Assembly (NCBI GenBank): GCA_905181735.1
Contig: CAJIYR010000001.1
Coordinates: forward strand, 124,001 to 188,000
Reading direction: 5' to 3'
DNA: 64,000 nucleotides
Source: an uncultured Hyphomicrobiales bacterium
GTDB lineage: Bacteria > Pseudomonadota > Alphaproteobacteria > Rhizobiales > TMED25
Part shown: one piece after another, positions 1-9,421 of the stretch
Position numbering within the stretch: the stretch's first letter is position 1
Layout of the letters: each line of letters opens with the position of its first letter
Translations under genes and position numbers: made by a program
The notes under the pieces: model-generated
Told to the model about the DNA's origin: nothing
Database searches by the model: none
What the model saw: the letters and a program-made list of their open reading frames with translations, nothing else

Positions 1-1008
1 AAAAATATATTAATAATTTGTAATTTACTTCAGATCATGGTTGCTGGGTTTTTTTTATATTACACAGTATCTGGATTTGATAAAATATCAATTTTTCCTA
101 TATACCTACTATTAGTCATCCATGGAGCTGCAAGGGCTTTTTATGAACCAAATATTTTTGCAATATTACCCAATATTGTTAAACCAGAAATGTTTCCAAG
201 GTCAGTTACTTACGTAAATTTTTTTAATGAATTTGGATCATTAATAGGCCCCATTGTCGCCGGTGTTCTGATAGCTATTATTGGTGGATGGGTTTATTTA
301 ATTGCCTTATTAAGTTTTTTAATTGCAACAATCAGTGCTTTTTTACTGCCTGTAATAAATAATAGAGACACAAATATAAAAAGAATTACATTAAAAATAC
401 TTCTAAGCGGCTTTGTTTATGTTTGGAAAACTAAAATCATTTTAGGAACTATGACCATAGATTTACTCGCGGTTTTATTTAGCACTATTATGGGAATGCT
501 TCCAATTTTTGCGAGCGATATTCTTGAAATTGGTCCTGAGGGGCTAGGATTATTGCGAGCAACACCTTCAATGGGCGGAATTTTAGCGGCCTTACTTTTA
601 ACCCAATTACCGCAAATAAAAAATGCAGGAAAAATGTTGATCTATTCAACAATCGTTTTTGGAGTGGCTACAGCAATTTTTGCATATTCAACAATATTAT
701 GGCTATCCTTAACTATGTTAATAGTATACGGAGCTGCAGATATGGTTAGCAAAAACATAAGACATATAATGATTCCTACTATTACACCTGACAGCATGAG
801 AGGAAGAGTTATGTCAGTACATTCTGTAACAACCGAAGCATCAGAAGAGGTGGGTGATTTTAGGGCTGGACTCACAGCTAGTTTTATCGAAACAGAGCTT
901 GCAATTTTTATTGGGGGTGTATTTACAGTAGGATTTTCAATTATTTGGTGGTTTTTATTTCCAGACCTAAAAAATATTAAAGATATAAAAGACATCAAGA
1001 AAGAATGA
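1..1008 (+). CDS. MFS transporter (EntS/MFS_3-like), truncated at left window edge
   Basis: Frame is open from base 1 through the first ATG at 37; multiple hydrophobic TM segments and MFS-like motifs (FNEFGSLIGPIVAGVLI, MRGRVMSVHS). Confidence 0.75.
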   Translation, partial: KNILIICNLLQIMVAGFFLYYTVSGFDKISIFPIYLLLVIHGAARAFYEPNIFAILPNIVKPEMFPRSVTYVNFFNEFGSLIGPIVAGVLIAIIGGWVYLIALLSFLIATISAFLLPVINNRDTNIKRITLKILLSGFVYVWKTKIILGTMTIDLLAVLFSTIMGMLPIFASDILEIGPEGLGLLRATPSMGGILAALLLTQLPQIKNAGKMLIYSTIVFGVATAIFAYSTILWLSLTMLIVYGAADMVSKNIRHIMIPTITPDSMRGRVMSVHSVTTEASEEVGDFRAGLTASFIETELAIFIGGVFTVGFSIIWWFLFPDLKNIKDIKDIKKE

Positions 1009-1014
1009 TCATTT

Positions 1015-2025
1015 TTAATTTTCTTTTTCTATTTTCAAGACTTCATTTAAAGTGATAATAAATTCTTCTTTATTTAATTTATCTAGATGAAATTGAAAGC
1101 CAACCCTGCCTAAAAGAGATTCTTTTGTAGTCTCATTTTCAAAGGTTACCCAAGCTCCTTCATCTAAATCGTTATAAAGCGATAACAATATTACGTCATC
1201 ATTATTAGTTATTATTTCAACAGTAGTGTCTAGAAGACGCTTATCTTGCAATTCATCTTTTCTAATATCGTCAAAATCTACCCATAGCAATCGCGTAACA
1301 ACACTTTGCAAACCTATAGATGTTCTTGTTTCAGCTTTTAAATCAAAATCCTGGAGCTCAATAACATTATCATTGCTAGCACTCCTTCCGAAAGTTAATG
1401 GAGTTCTTACCCCTCTTTTTACTTGCAGTTTTGTTAGATCTTCAACTTGAATATCAAACAGTCTTGTGTCTATCCAGTCAGCCAAACCATCTGAAATCTT
1501 CAAGTCGCTATGCACAAGCCAAGTTTGATTATCACCAACATCTCTAATATAAACCCCATTACGACCCTTAGCTAATACATTAGGTCTAGTTTTACCAATC
1601 ACAACAGAAAAGATTGAGTAGTTATTGGAATCAAGTAACTCCAATAAATAAGATTTTGATTCAGGTGAATCAGGGTCTTCAAGTCTCAATCTATTAAAAA
1701 GATCTGGCCTTTTTGTTTTGGCCTCTACCTTTGTCATATTTGCGATTGCTAGTAAATTATCCTTAACTTTCTTTATATTTGCTTCAAAATTATCATTTTC
1801 AGTTAACAGCCAACTGTTATCTTCTTTTTTTAAAATAGTTGATTTACCGCTTTGTCGTATTTTTATCTCACTAACATCATCTAATTTTTTTGACAAGTCT
1901 GCAAAATATAGCGCACCATAAACATCGTCTTTAACCCAACGAGATGAAATAGAACTAGTTACCCCAGATATAATTATCAAAAAAATTGCTATTATTGATA
2001 ATACACCAAAAAATCTTGGCGACAT
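1015..2025 (-). CDS. DUF4340 domain-containing protein
   Basis: 336-aa ORF, single N-terminal TM; 'WLLTENDNFEANIKKVKDNLLAIANM' resembles DUF4340; adjacent to GldG-like gene as usual. Confidence 0.7.
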   Translation of the reverse strand: MSPRFFGVLSIIAIFLIIISGVTSSISSRWVKDDVYGALYFADLSKKLDDVSEIKIRQSGKSTILKKEDNSWLLTENDNFEANIKKVKDNLLAIANMTKVEAKTKRPDLFNRLRLEDPDSPESKSYLLELLDSNNYSIFSVVIGKTRPNVLAKGRNGVYIRDVGDNQTWLVHSDLKISDGLADWIDTRLFDIQVEDLTKLQVKRGVRTPLTFGRSASNDNVIELQDFDLKAETRTSIGLQSVVTRLLWVDFDDIRKDELQDKRLLDTTVEIITNNDDVILLSLYNDLDEGAWVTFENETTKESLLGRVGFQFHLDKLNKEEFIITLNEVLKIEKEN

Positions 2026-2041
2026 TTTTACACTCCCAATC

Positions 2042-3916
2042 TTACTTTGCTTTAACAGACTTATATCTGCGTATTATAAAATATAAAAAACCGAATGAAC
2101 AAAATAATATTGGCACACCAGCGATGTTAATTACTTTTATAATTGAATTAACACGGTTTATATCTTCCCTTAAGGTCAACTTAACGTCCCGAAGTTCTTT
2201 TTGAACATCTTTAGCTTTTTGCCTAAAGTTTTTAAACAAATCTAAATCATCCGTGCCCAAAACAACCGTACCACCGGCATTACTTTCCAAGCTTCTCATT
2301 CTGTCTTCAAGAACTTTTAGTTCTCCAGCCAATAATCTTTCTTTTTCTCTAAATAATTTCTCTGACTCAAGTTCAAGCTCCTCTATTAACACAAAAGGTT
2401 TTTCAACAATACCTCGTGCCCTTAAAGATGCCAAAGAAGAAGCTCCACTAAGATTTTCCATTGCACTTACTACAAAAGCTGCATTATTTGCAAAAGGTGT
2501 TAGCAACTCTTCTCCAAAGTATTCTTTAACATTAACCCAAAACTGATCTTCTAAAAAATCAACATCGGCCACTAATATTACATTCACAAGACCGTCTTGG
2601 ATATGATTGGCATTATTGATACCAAGTTTAACTTTTTTATTTAATTCCTCATAAACAGATTCTGCGTTACCTTCAATACGAACGGCCAAATTATAATTTA
2701 CACCCGAAGGCTTAAAATCTTGCAATAATTTATTTAAATCAGGACGAGATTTAATGCTTTCTTTATCAACTTTCATTGATTGTTTGCTTGTTGTGAAAAG
2801 ATTTTTGATATCTAAATTGCTACCAGAAGAGATGTCAATAATACCTGAAGTGGTTAAATTAATAACATCTATACCACCAACGACAACGTCATCAGGATTG
2901 ATATTATCAGCGGTGAGGCCGAGTAAAACTATATAATTATTATAAACTCTTTCACCTCGATCACCAACTTGCGCAGGTCTTGCTAATTTAATATCACCCG
3001 CAACATAATCTTTAGATATCGATACTCCCCATTTTTTTAACAATAAATCAATTTTTTCATCATAACCTATACCTGCTGCAACGGTCGTGGCAGGATCTAA
3101 CGCCATAAATATCTTACCGCCACCTAATGCATACTGGTCTATGGCATAGATAGTTTCGTCAGTTAAATTTAATGGCTGAACAACAAAGAGTACGTCTATA
3201 TTATCTGGAATTTTCTCTAGTTTAGCACTATTTTCTCTGTAATCTATAAGAGTTTCGATATCAAAGAATTCTCTTATTTGGCCCATCACTTTCCAAGGAG
3301 GAGTTGCTCCGCCCTGAGAATCAATTACGCCATCAATACCTAACCCCGATATAAACCCAACTACAGGTTTATTGTAGTTTGCTAGAGTAAAAATTCTTGA
3401 AGTTATATCATATTCTAAAAATTGTTCTCTATCCAAGTCTATAAACGGGATTACTTCAATATCATCAATAATATTATTTGCTATAAGACCAAAGTACCCG
3501 TACTCTCCGTGTTCATTTAGAGGAACGCCTCTAATATTGTCTGCAAGAGCTCTTTCTTCCACATCAGAATATGGTTCAGGATTATAAAAAGAAACAATAA
3601 GCTTCCCTCCTGAGATTTCCTGATATCTTTTTAATAAAGTTCTTAACCTTTCATAATACAATTTAAAAGGTGGGTAGCTTTCACCTAATTTCTGGGAATA
3701 ATAAACCTTAATTTTAATCGGCTCATCAATAGATTTTAATGTTTCGATAGTACCATCAGCAATTGTATAGAGTTTTTCTTGCGTTAAATCTATTCTCTGA
3801 GAACTTAGGTAGGTTCCTACTAAGGAATTTAAACTTATAACAATAACAATTGCACTAACTATCGAACCCCAAACATAAATTGATTTACTAAACATACTTT
3901 TCATAATCTTTGCCAA
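2042..3916 (-). CDS. GldG family ABC-type auxiliary transport protein
   Basis: 624 aa with N-terminal and C-terminal TM; 'SQRIDLTQEKLYTIADGTIETLKSIDEPIKIKVYYS' and 'LGGGKIFMALDP' typical of GldG/ABC_transp_aux. Confidence 0.85.
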   Translation of the reverse strand: MAKIMKSMFSKSIYVWGSIVSAIVIVISLNSLVGTYLSSQRIDLTQEKLYTIADGTIETLKSIDEPIKIKVYYSQKLGESYPPFKLYYERLRTLLKRYQEISGGKLIVSFYNPEPYSDVEERALADNIRGVPLNEHGEYGYFGLIANNIIDDIEVIPFIDLDREQFLEYDITSRIFTLANYNKPVVGFISGLGIDGVIDSQGGATPPWKVMGQIREFFDIETLIDYRENSAKLEKIPDNIDVLFVVQPLNLTDETIYAIDQYALGGGKIFMALDPATTVAAGIGYDEKIDLLLKKWGVSISKDYVAGDIKLARPAQVGDRGERVYNNYIVLLGLTADNINPDDVVVGGIDVINLTTSGIIDISSGSNLDIKNLFTTSKQSMKVDKESIKSRPDLNKLLQDFKPSGVNYNLAVRIEGNAESVYEELNKKVKLGINNANHIQDGLVNVILVADVDFLEDQFWVNVKEYFGEELLTPFANNAAFVVSAMENLSGASSLASLRARGIVEKPFVLIEELELESEKLFREKERLLAGELKVLEDRMRSLESNAGGTVVLGTDDLDLFKNFRQKAKDVQKELRDVKLTLREDINRVNSIIKVINIAGVPILFCSFGFLYFIIRRYKSVKAK

Positions 3917-3919
3917 TAT

Positions 3920-4654
3920 CTATTTTGCTTTTTTTAAATTTATTACAACCACATTAATAAATAACCAAAAAACTATTGTAGTAATATAAAAAACAATAGC
4001 CCTTGCATCAATTATACCTTTTGTGAATTCTTCAAAATAATCAAGAGAACTCATAGTGTCTACTGCCAATAAAATATAGCTTGGCAACCACCCTTCTAGT
4101 GCATGTGTAACTGTCTCTAGCCCACTCATTACAAATACAAAACAAGCTGCTGTACTAACTACAAATGCAATAACTTGATTTTTTGTCATAGCAGACAATG
4201 CCGACCCAATAGCTAAGAATTGACCTGCTAGCAACCAACTCCCCAAATAACTTGAAATTACGACACCGTTATCTGGATTTCCTAATATATTGATAGTAAT
4301 CCATATTGGAAAAGTTAGCGCAAGAGCAACTGCTATCATTAGCCAAGCTGCGATAAATTTTCCGATAACCGCCTCTAAAGAGGTAATGGGTAAGGTCATT
4401 AAAAGTTCTATTGATCCAGTTTTTCTCTCTTCCGCCCATAATCTCATGGAAATTGAAGGGACTAACAATACCAATAACCAAGGGTGACTCTCAAAAAAAG
4501 GTGCAAGATCTGCCTGTCCTCTTTCAATAAACGCACCCAAATAAAAAGTAAAGGCTGCCGTAAGACCGCAAAAAATAGAGATAAAAATATAAGCAAGAGG
4601 TGTGGAAAAATATGCTTTCGCCTCTCTCTTGGCAATTATAACTATATTATTCAT
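3920..4654 (-). CDS. ABC-2 type transporter permease (GldF-like)
   Basis: 244 aa polytopic; 'AKREAKAYFSTPLAYIFISIF', 'ERKTGSIELLMTLPI' motif. Confidence 0.85.
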   Translation of the reverse strand: MNNIVIIAKREAKAYFSTPLAYIFISIFCGLTAAFTFYLGAFIERGQADLAPFFESHPWLLVLLVPSISMRLWAEERKTGSIELLMTLPITSLEAVIGKFIAAWLMIAVALALTFPIWITINILGNPDNGVVISSYLGSWLLAGQFLAIGSALSAMTKNQVIAFVVSTAACFVFVMSGLETVTHALEGWLPSYILLAVDTMSSLDYFEEFTKGIIDARAIVFYITTIVFWLFINVVVINLKKAK

Positions 4655-5609
4655 TTAAAATTCCAATGTCATTTGTAGTGAGCTTTCTAAAGGCATCGTC
4701 AAGCCTTACTTGATCAACCGAAATATCATTGATAGGCAATTTATTGTCTGCAATAACTTTCGCAACATCTGTAATAATTATCATATTTTCCTTTGGCAGG
4801 ACCTTCAAATTAACATTATGTTGCGTTTCTTCATGAACTTCGATTTTGCTAATCGATGACAGTGTTAATAATAGTCTTTTTGCGCTTTCAAGATTTTCAG
4901 GTTTTAGTTTTATATTCACAGCATTATGGTTTGCTAGCTTTGCCCTCAGATCGCTTGCAGAACCATTTAATACAACATTACCTTTGTTGATAAGAAGAAC
5001 TCCAGAACACACGGCATCGACCTCTTCTAGTATATGTGTAGAAACAATAACAGCAGTATCTCTGGATATTTCAGTTATCAATTGCCTCACATGATGCTTC
5101 TGATTTGGGTCAAGTCCGTCAGTAGGCTCATCCAGAATCAATACCTTTGGCTCATGCATTATTGCTTGACAGAGTCCTACTCTTCTTTTGAATCCTTTGG
5201 AAAGAGTGTCTATTTGTTGGTTTAATACATATTTAATCTGAGCTCTATCGATTGCTTTATCTATTTTTACCTCCCTTTCTTTACCGCTTAATCTCCTCAC
5301 ATCCGCAATAAAATTTAAAAAACCAATGGTGGTCATTTCACCATACGCAGGAGCTCCTTCAGGCAAATATCCAATCAATTTTTTTGCTTCTTTTGGATTT
5401 TTATTCATTGATACACCACAAATATGAGATGTGCCCATATCTGGTGTTAAGAAACCTGTAGCCATCTTCATTGTTGTTGATTTACCGGAGCCATTGGGAC
5501 CTATAAAGCCTAGAATATCTCCTTTATTTACTGTCATGGATATACCATTCACAGCAACAATATTTCCAAAAGATTTCCTTAAATTATCTAAAACAATAAA
5601 ATTATCCAT
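4647..5609 (-). CDS. ABC transporter ATP-binding protein (GldA-like)
   Basis: Walker A GPNGSGKST, signature LSKGFKRRVGLCQAI, Walker B VLILDEPTDGLDP. Confidence 0.9.
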   Translation of the reverse strand: MDNFIVLDNLRKSFGNIVAVNGISMTVNKGDILGFIGPNGSGKSTTMKMATGFLTPDMGTSHICGVSMNKNPKEAKKLIGYLPEGAPAYGEMTTIGFLNFIADVRRLSGKEREVKIDKAIDRAQIKYVLNQQIDTLSKGFKRRVGLCQAIMHEPKVLILDEPTDGLDPNQKHHVRQLITEISRDTAVIVSTHILEEVDAVCSGVLLINKGNVVLNGSASDLRAKLANHNAVNIKLKPENLESAKRLLLTLSSISKIEVHEETQHNVNLKVLPKENMIIITDVAKVIADNKLPINDISVDQVRLDDAFRKLTTNDIGILNE

Positions 5610-5742
5610 ACTTACTTCACTTCTATTCTATTTTATTCTGTTCTGTTTATTAAGATTAACAATTTATGTATTTATATCATTAAGATATCATGAATAACTG
5701 CTATATAACATAAAATACAATATTTAAAATATTAGATTTGGC

Positions 5743-6537
5743 TCAATACCCTTTAAAGATAGGTTTTCTTTTTTGCATAAAAGCTTCCCTACCTTCCTTA
5801 TAATCTTCACTGTCAAAACACTCTTTTACCATGGCGTCTAATTTTATAAGATTTCTTTCCGGATCTTCTTTGCTAATCTGAGCAATCGTTTCTTTTGCTG
5901 TCATTATGGTAAGCGGAGCATTTTCAGATATTTTTTGAGCTAACTCTATTGTTGCGTCTTCAAGATCTTTATTTTTAACAACCTTATTAACCAATCCAAT
6001 TTCTAAAGCTTTTAGCGCATCAAACTTATCGCCTGTAAATAAAATTTGCTTCGCGTAAGCAGGTCCAACTAAATCATAAAGATGTTTCAAATTTTCATAA
6101 TTATAAGCCAATCCCAGCTTTGCTGCAGGTATAGCAAATTGCGAATCTTCAGAGGCTATACGTATGTCAGCAGCAATTGCAGTAGCAACACCTCCACCAA
6201 CACAAAAACCTTCTATCATTGCAATAATTGGTTTCCTGAAATTTTCCATAGCTACAGTTGCTTTTGCAGATGCTTCAGCATAGATTTTTTCAGCATCGTG
6301 GTTATTACGATTATTTTTAAATTCTGAAATATCTGCACCTGATATAAAAGCTTTTCCTCCGTTTCCTCTCAACACAAGAACTCTTACCTCAGGGTCGGAA
6401 TCAAACTCATCAAATGCAACTGCCATTGCCTCTCTCATGCTAAGGGACATTGCATTTCTTTTTTCAGGATTATTAATAATTAACCAACCAATTCCATTTT
6501 CTTTTTTAGCAATAATTTTATCTGTCTCTAATATCAT
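5743..6537 (-). CDS. enoyl-CoA hydratase/isomerase family protein
   Basis: Crotonase signatures 'GGKAFISGADISEF' and 'AMIEGFCVGGGVATAIAADIRIAS'. Confidence 0.9.
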   Translation of the reverse strand: MILETDKIIAKKENGIGWLIINNPEKRNAMSLSMREAMAVAFDEFDSDPEVRVLVLRGNGGKAFISGADISEFKNNRNNHDAEKIYAEASAKATVAMENFRKPIIAMIEGFCVGGGVATAIAADIRIASEDSQFAIPAAKLGLAYNYENLKHLYDLVGPAYAKQILFTGDKFDALKALEIGLVNKVVKNKDLEDATIELAQKISENAPLTIMTAKETIAQISKEDPERNLIKLDAMVKECFDSEDYKEGREAFMQKRKPIFKGY

Positions 6538-6557
6538 TAAATTAACCCCTATCCTAT

Positions 6558-7775
6558 CTACGCTATAGCATTATTTATTTTTAATTTATCAATTTCATCA
6601 CTGTTGTAACCAAACTCCTTTAAAACCTCCTCAAGATGTTCTCCAAGTTCTGGAGCCGGATACCTAAAAGTCTTTGGTTGGTCTGCATTGGATAAATTTA
6701 TGGGCTGACCAACAACGCTTAAATCTCCTAAGCGTTTATGTTTAACTTTATGTGTCATGTCTAAGTGTTGAACTTGAGGATCATCAAAAACTTGAGCAAT
6801 ATTGTTCACTGGTCCACATGGAACTCCAACTTTATTTAATTTCTCAATCCAGTAATCAGCTTTATTTTTGATAATTATTTTACTTATCTCGTCATTTAAA
6901 ATATCACGATTTTTTAGCCTAGATTCATCATCTTTGTAACTACTGTTATCCAAAAGATGCTGAGCATCTACGGAATTACAAAATCTAGAAAATAACTTAT
7001 CTCCAACAGCGGATATATTAATGCTTTTATCAGACGCCTTGAAACATCCTTGTGGAATCCCTGTTGGGTGGTTATTACCTGCTTGTAATGGAATTTCACC
7101 TTTTTGCAACCATCTTGATGCTTGAAAATCTAGCATAAAGATAGCGGATTCTAACAATGATGTGTGGACCCATTGACCTTGACCCGTGTTTTCTCTGTTC
7201 AAAAGAGCTAGCAATAAACCTTGAGCTAAAAACATTCCAGCACACAAGTCATTTATAGGTATACCAACTCTAACGGGTCCTGTTTCAGGAACTCCAGTAA
7301 TAGACATTAACCCACCCATTCCTTGGGCGATTTGATCCAAACCAGGTCTATCTTTATAAGGTCCATCCTGACCAAACCCAGATATACTTCCGTATATAAT
7401 ATTCGGGTTAATTTTTTTTATTGTATCATAATCAATCTTAAGTCGATGCTTTACATCCGCTCTGTAATTTTCAATAATTACATCAACCTTTGAAGCAAGG
7501 CTCATAAATAGCTTGTAGCCCTCTGGATTCTTAAGGTCTATTGTTATACTTCTTTTATTGCGTTGCAAATTTTGAAAATCGAACCCATCTCTATGACCGG
7601 TTATATTTCCACCCTTTTGACCAGGTCTATTTGGAGGGCTAACCTGAATAACATCAGCACCCCAATCAGCCATAACCCTTGCAGCAGTTGGACCTGCTCT
7701 TGCTATAGTTAAATCTAAAACTTTATATTTTGATAGTGGTAAGGTATTTTCTGTCAATGTAGCTCTCCCATACAT
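6558..7775 (-). CDS. CaiB/BaiF family CoA-transferase
   Basis: 'VLDLTIARAGPTAARVMADWGADVIQVSPP', 'NKRSITIDLKNPEG', 'GFGQDGPYKDRPGLDQIAQGMGG'. Confidence 0.9.
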   Translation of the reverse strand: MYGRATLTENTLPLSKYKVLDLTIARAGPTAARVMADWGADVIQVSPPNRPGQKGGNITGHRDGFDFQNLQRNKRSITIDLKNPEGYKLFMSLASKVDVIIENYRADVKHRLKIDYDTIKKINPNIIYGSISGFGQDGPYKDRPGLDQIAQGMGGLMSITGVPETGPVRVGIPINDLCAGMFLAQGLLLALLNRENTGQGQWVHTSLLESAIFMLDFQASRWLQKGEIPLQAGNNHPTGIPQGCFKASDKSINISAVGDKLFSRFCNSVDAQHLLDNSSYKDDESRLKNRDILNDEISKIIIKNKADYWIEKLNKVGVPCGPVNNIAQVFDDPQVQHLDMTHKVKHKRLGDLSVVGQPINLSNADQPKTFRYPAPELGEHLEEVLKEFGYNSDEIDKLKINNAIA

Positions 7776-8135
7776 AAATAAAACTGATTATAAAGATATT
7801 CAATATAATTACAGTTCTTTATATCTTTTATAGTATTACCAGTAAAGAGATTAGAAATACAAAAAATAAAATATACTATAAAAATATGACCAAAATATGA
7901 CCAAAATCTAGACTTTTGATTAGATTTTAATCGAATATATAAAATAAAATAAATAAAAAAATATTTTTTTACATAACATATATTCTTTATATATTTAATT
8001 TTAATAATTATATATAATTGATTAAACCATTGTATTTAATAGAAAAAATTATTTATACATTTTCAAATAATTTTAATTTAATTAAAAATGTACACATATT
8101 TATCTTCTAATAGTTACCAATAGGTTAAAAAATAA

Positions 8136-8163
8136 TTGACAGTTCCTTTTGAATGTTTAATAA
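8136..8163 (+). promoter_or_regulatory. candidate sigma70 promoter of the solute-binding protein gene
   Basis: TTGACA (8136-8141), 16-nt spacer, TAATAA (8158-8163); CDS follows at 8256 with GGGAGG Shine-Dalgarno. Confidence 0.5.
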
Positions 8164-8255
8164 ATTACTTCTGGCATAATTTCTAATGATGGAAATTCTG
8201 TCAAACACTTTAGTGTAAGTTTTTTAAATTTTAACCCTTAGGGAGGATATTAAAT

Positions 8256-9320
8256 ATGAAATCCACTACAAAACTTGTGCTTGGCGCTGCATTCGGCGGA
8301 CTAGCATTATCTGTAGTTTCTGGAACACCTGCGAGTGCTCTTGTTGACCTTAACGTTATTACAGCGAACAATGGCTCATGCTCAATTTATGCACAGCACG
8401 TTGCTCGTCTTACAGGCTTAAATGAGCTTAATGGCGTTGACGTAGAGTTACTTAACTCAGAAACTACTATACCTTACGTTGCATTCCTAGATACAGGCGA
8501 TGCAGAGTATGTTATGCTTGATTCAGCTCAAGTACTACAAATGGCTAACGCTGGCCAACCAGGTTCAGTTATCTATGAAGCATATAACTTTGCTTCAGAA
8601 GGTATCGTTGTTCCTGCAGATAGCCCAATTAAAGGCCTAGGAGATCTTCCAGGTACTACAATTGGTTTAGCATCTGACCGTGACCAAATTACTACAATGA
8701 TTGCTCTTGACTCAGTTGGTTTACCAGCAGATTCAATAACAACTGTTGTTGTTGGTGACGCGGGTCCAGTTATGGTTAACGCATTAACTTCTGGTAAAAT
8801 CGATGGTTTTGCTGGTGGTTCATCTGACCGTGCTAACATACAAGCTGGTGGCGTTGCGATCCGTAACATTACACCAATGGCTGTGTCTGAAAACCCAGGT
8901 AACTCATTCGCTATGTGGAACTCACGTATGGACGAATTAGATACACCTACTAAAGGTTTCCTACGTGCATGGGCAATGGCTCAACACATGGGTGTTCTAG
9001 ATACTAAATTTGTTATCAGTGTTTGTGCTGTAGCTACACCAGAATTGTTTGAAAACATGAAAACTGGTTCTGGCTTAATTAACTCAGCTGCCTATATTTA
9101 TCAGCTTCGTCGTACTAATAAATACGGTGAGCCTCGTAATTGGGTTTGGTCAAAAATTCAAGGTCCATATGTTGGCCTAGGTGAAATTGACGGCTACATT
9201 GATCCAACAACATTTACTGATCATCGTTTCATCGATGCAGCAAGTGATTGGGAAACATTTGAAGTTATAGAAGTTATCGATGCTTGGAAGGCTGCAAATC
9301 CTGACAAAGTATTAGACTAA
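8256..9320 (+). CDS. periplasmic solute-binding protein (NMT1/TAXI-like)
   Basis: Signal peptide MKSTTKLVLGAAFGGLALSVVSGTPASA; 'LPGTTIGLASDRDQITTMIALDSVGLPADSITTVVVGDAGPVMVNALTSGKIDGFAGG' fits an NMT1/TAXI-type binding fold. Confidence 0.7.
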   Translation: MKSTTKLVLGAAFGGLALSVVSGTPASALVDLNVITANNGSCSIYAQHVARLTGLNELNGVDVELLNSETTIPYVAFLDTGDAEYVMLDSAQVLQMANAGQPGSVIYEAYNFASEGIVVPADSPIKGLGDLPGTTIGLASDRDQITTMIALDSVGLPADSITTVVVGDAGPVMVNALTSGKIDGFAGGSSDRANIQAGGVAIRNITPMAVSENPGNSFAMWNSRMDELDTPTKGFLRAWAMAQHMGVLDTKFVISVCAVATPELFENMKTGSGLINSAAYIYQLRRTNKYGEPRNWVWSKIQGPYVGLGEIDGYIDPTTFTDHRFIDAASDWETFEVIEVIDAWKAANPDKVLD

Positions 9321-9342
9321 TCTCTACATACTTTTAGTTTAG

Positions 9343-9379
9343 AAAAACCCGGTAGTTATTTAGCTACCGGGTTTTTTTT
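9343..9379 (+). terminator. Rho-independent terminator
   Basis: AAACCCGGTAG-ttattta-GCTACCGGGTTT followed by T-tract, right after the solute-binding protein stop. Confidence 0.95.
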
Positions 9380-9421
9380 ATCTAATTTCAATATAATTAA
9401 TATATATATTTAAGAAAAACT

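Noticed and set aside
642-998. Antisense ORFs in the track (e.g. 642-998 -, 8573-8869 -, 22562-22888 -, 57054-57521 +, 62205-62708 +)
   Set aside because: Fully overlapped by clear coding genes on the other strand, with no recognisable domains; typical shadow ORFs.
4269-4481. Same-strand alternate-frame ORFs (4269-4481 -, 50218-50442 -, 58132-58335 -)
   Set aside because: Nested in another frame of ABC permease, rpsJ and rpoB; low complexity and no domain signal.
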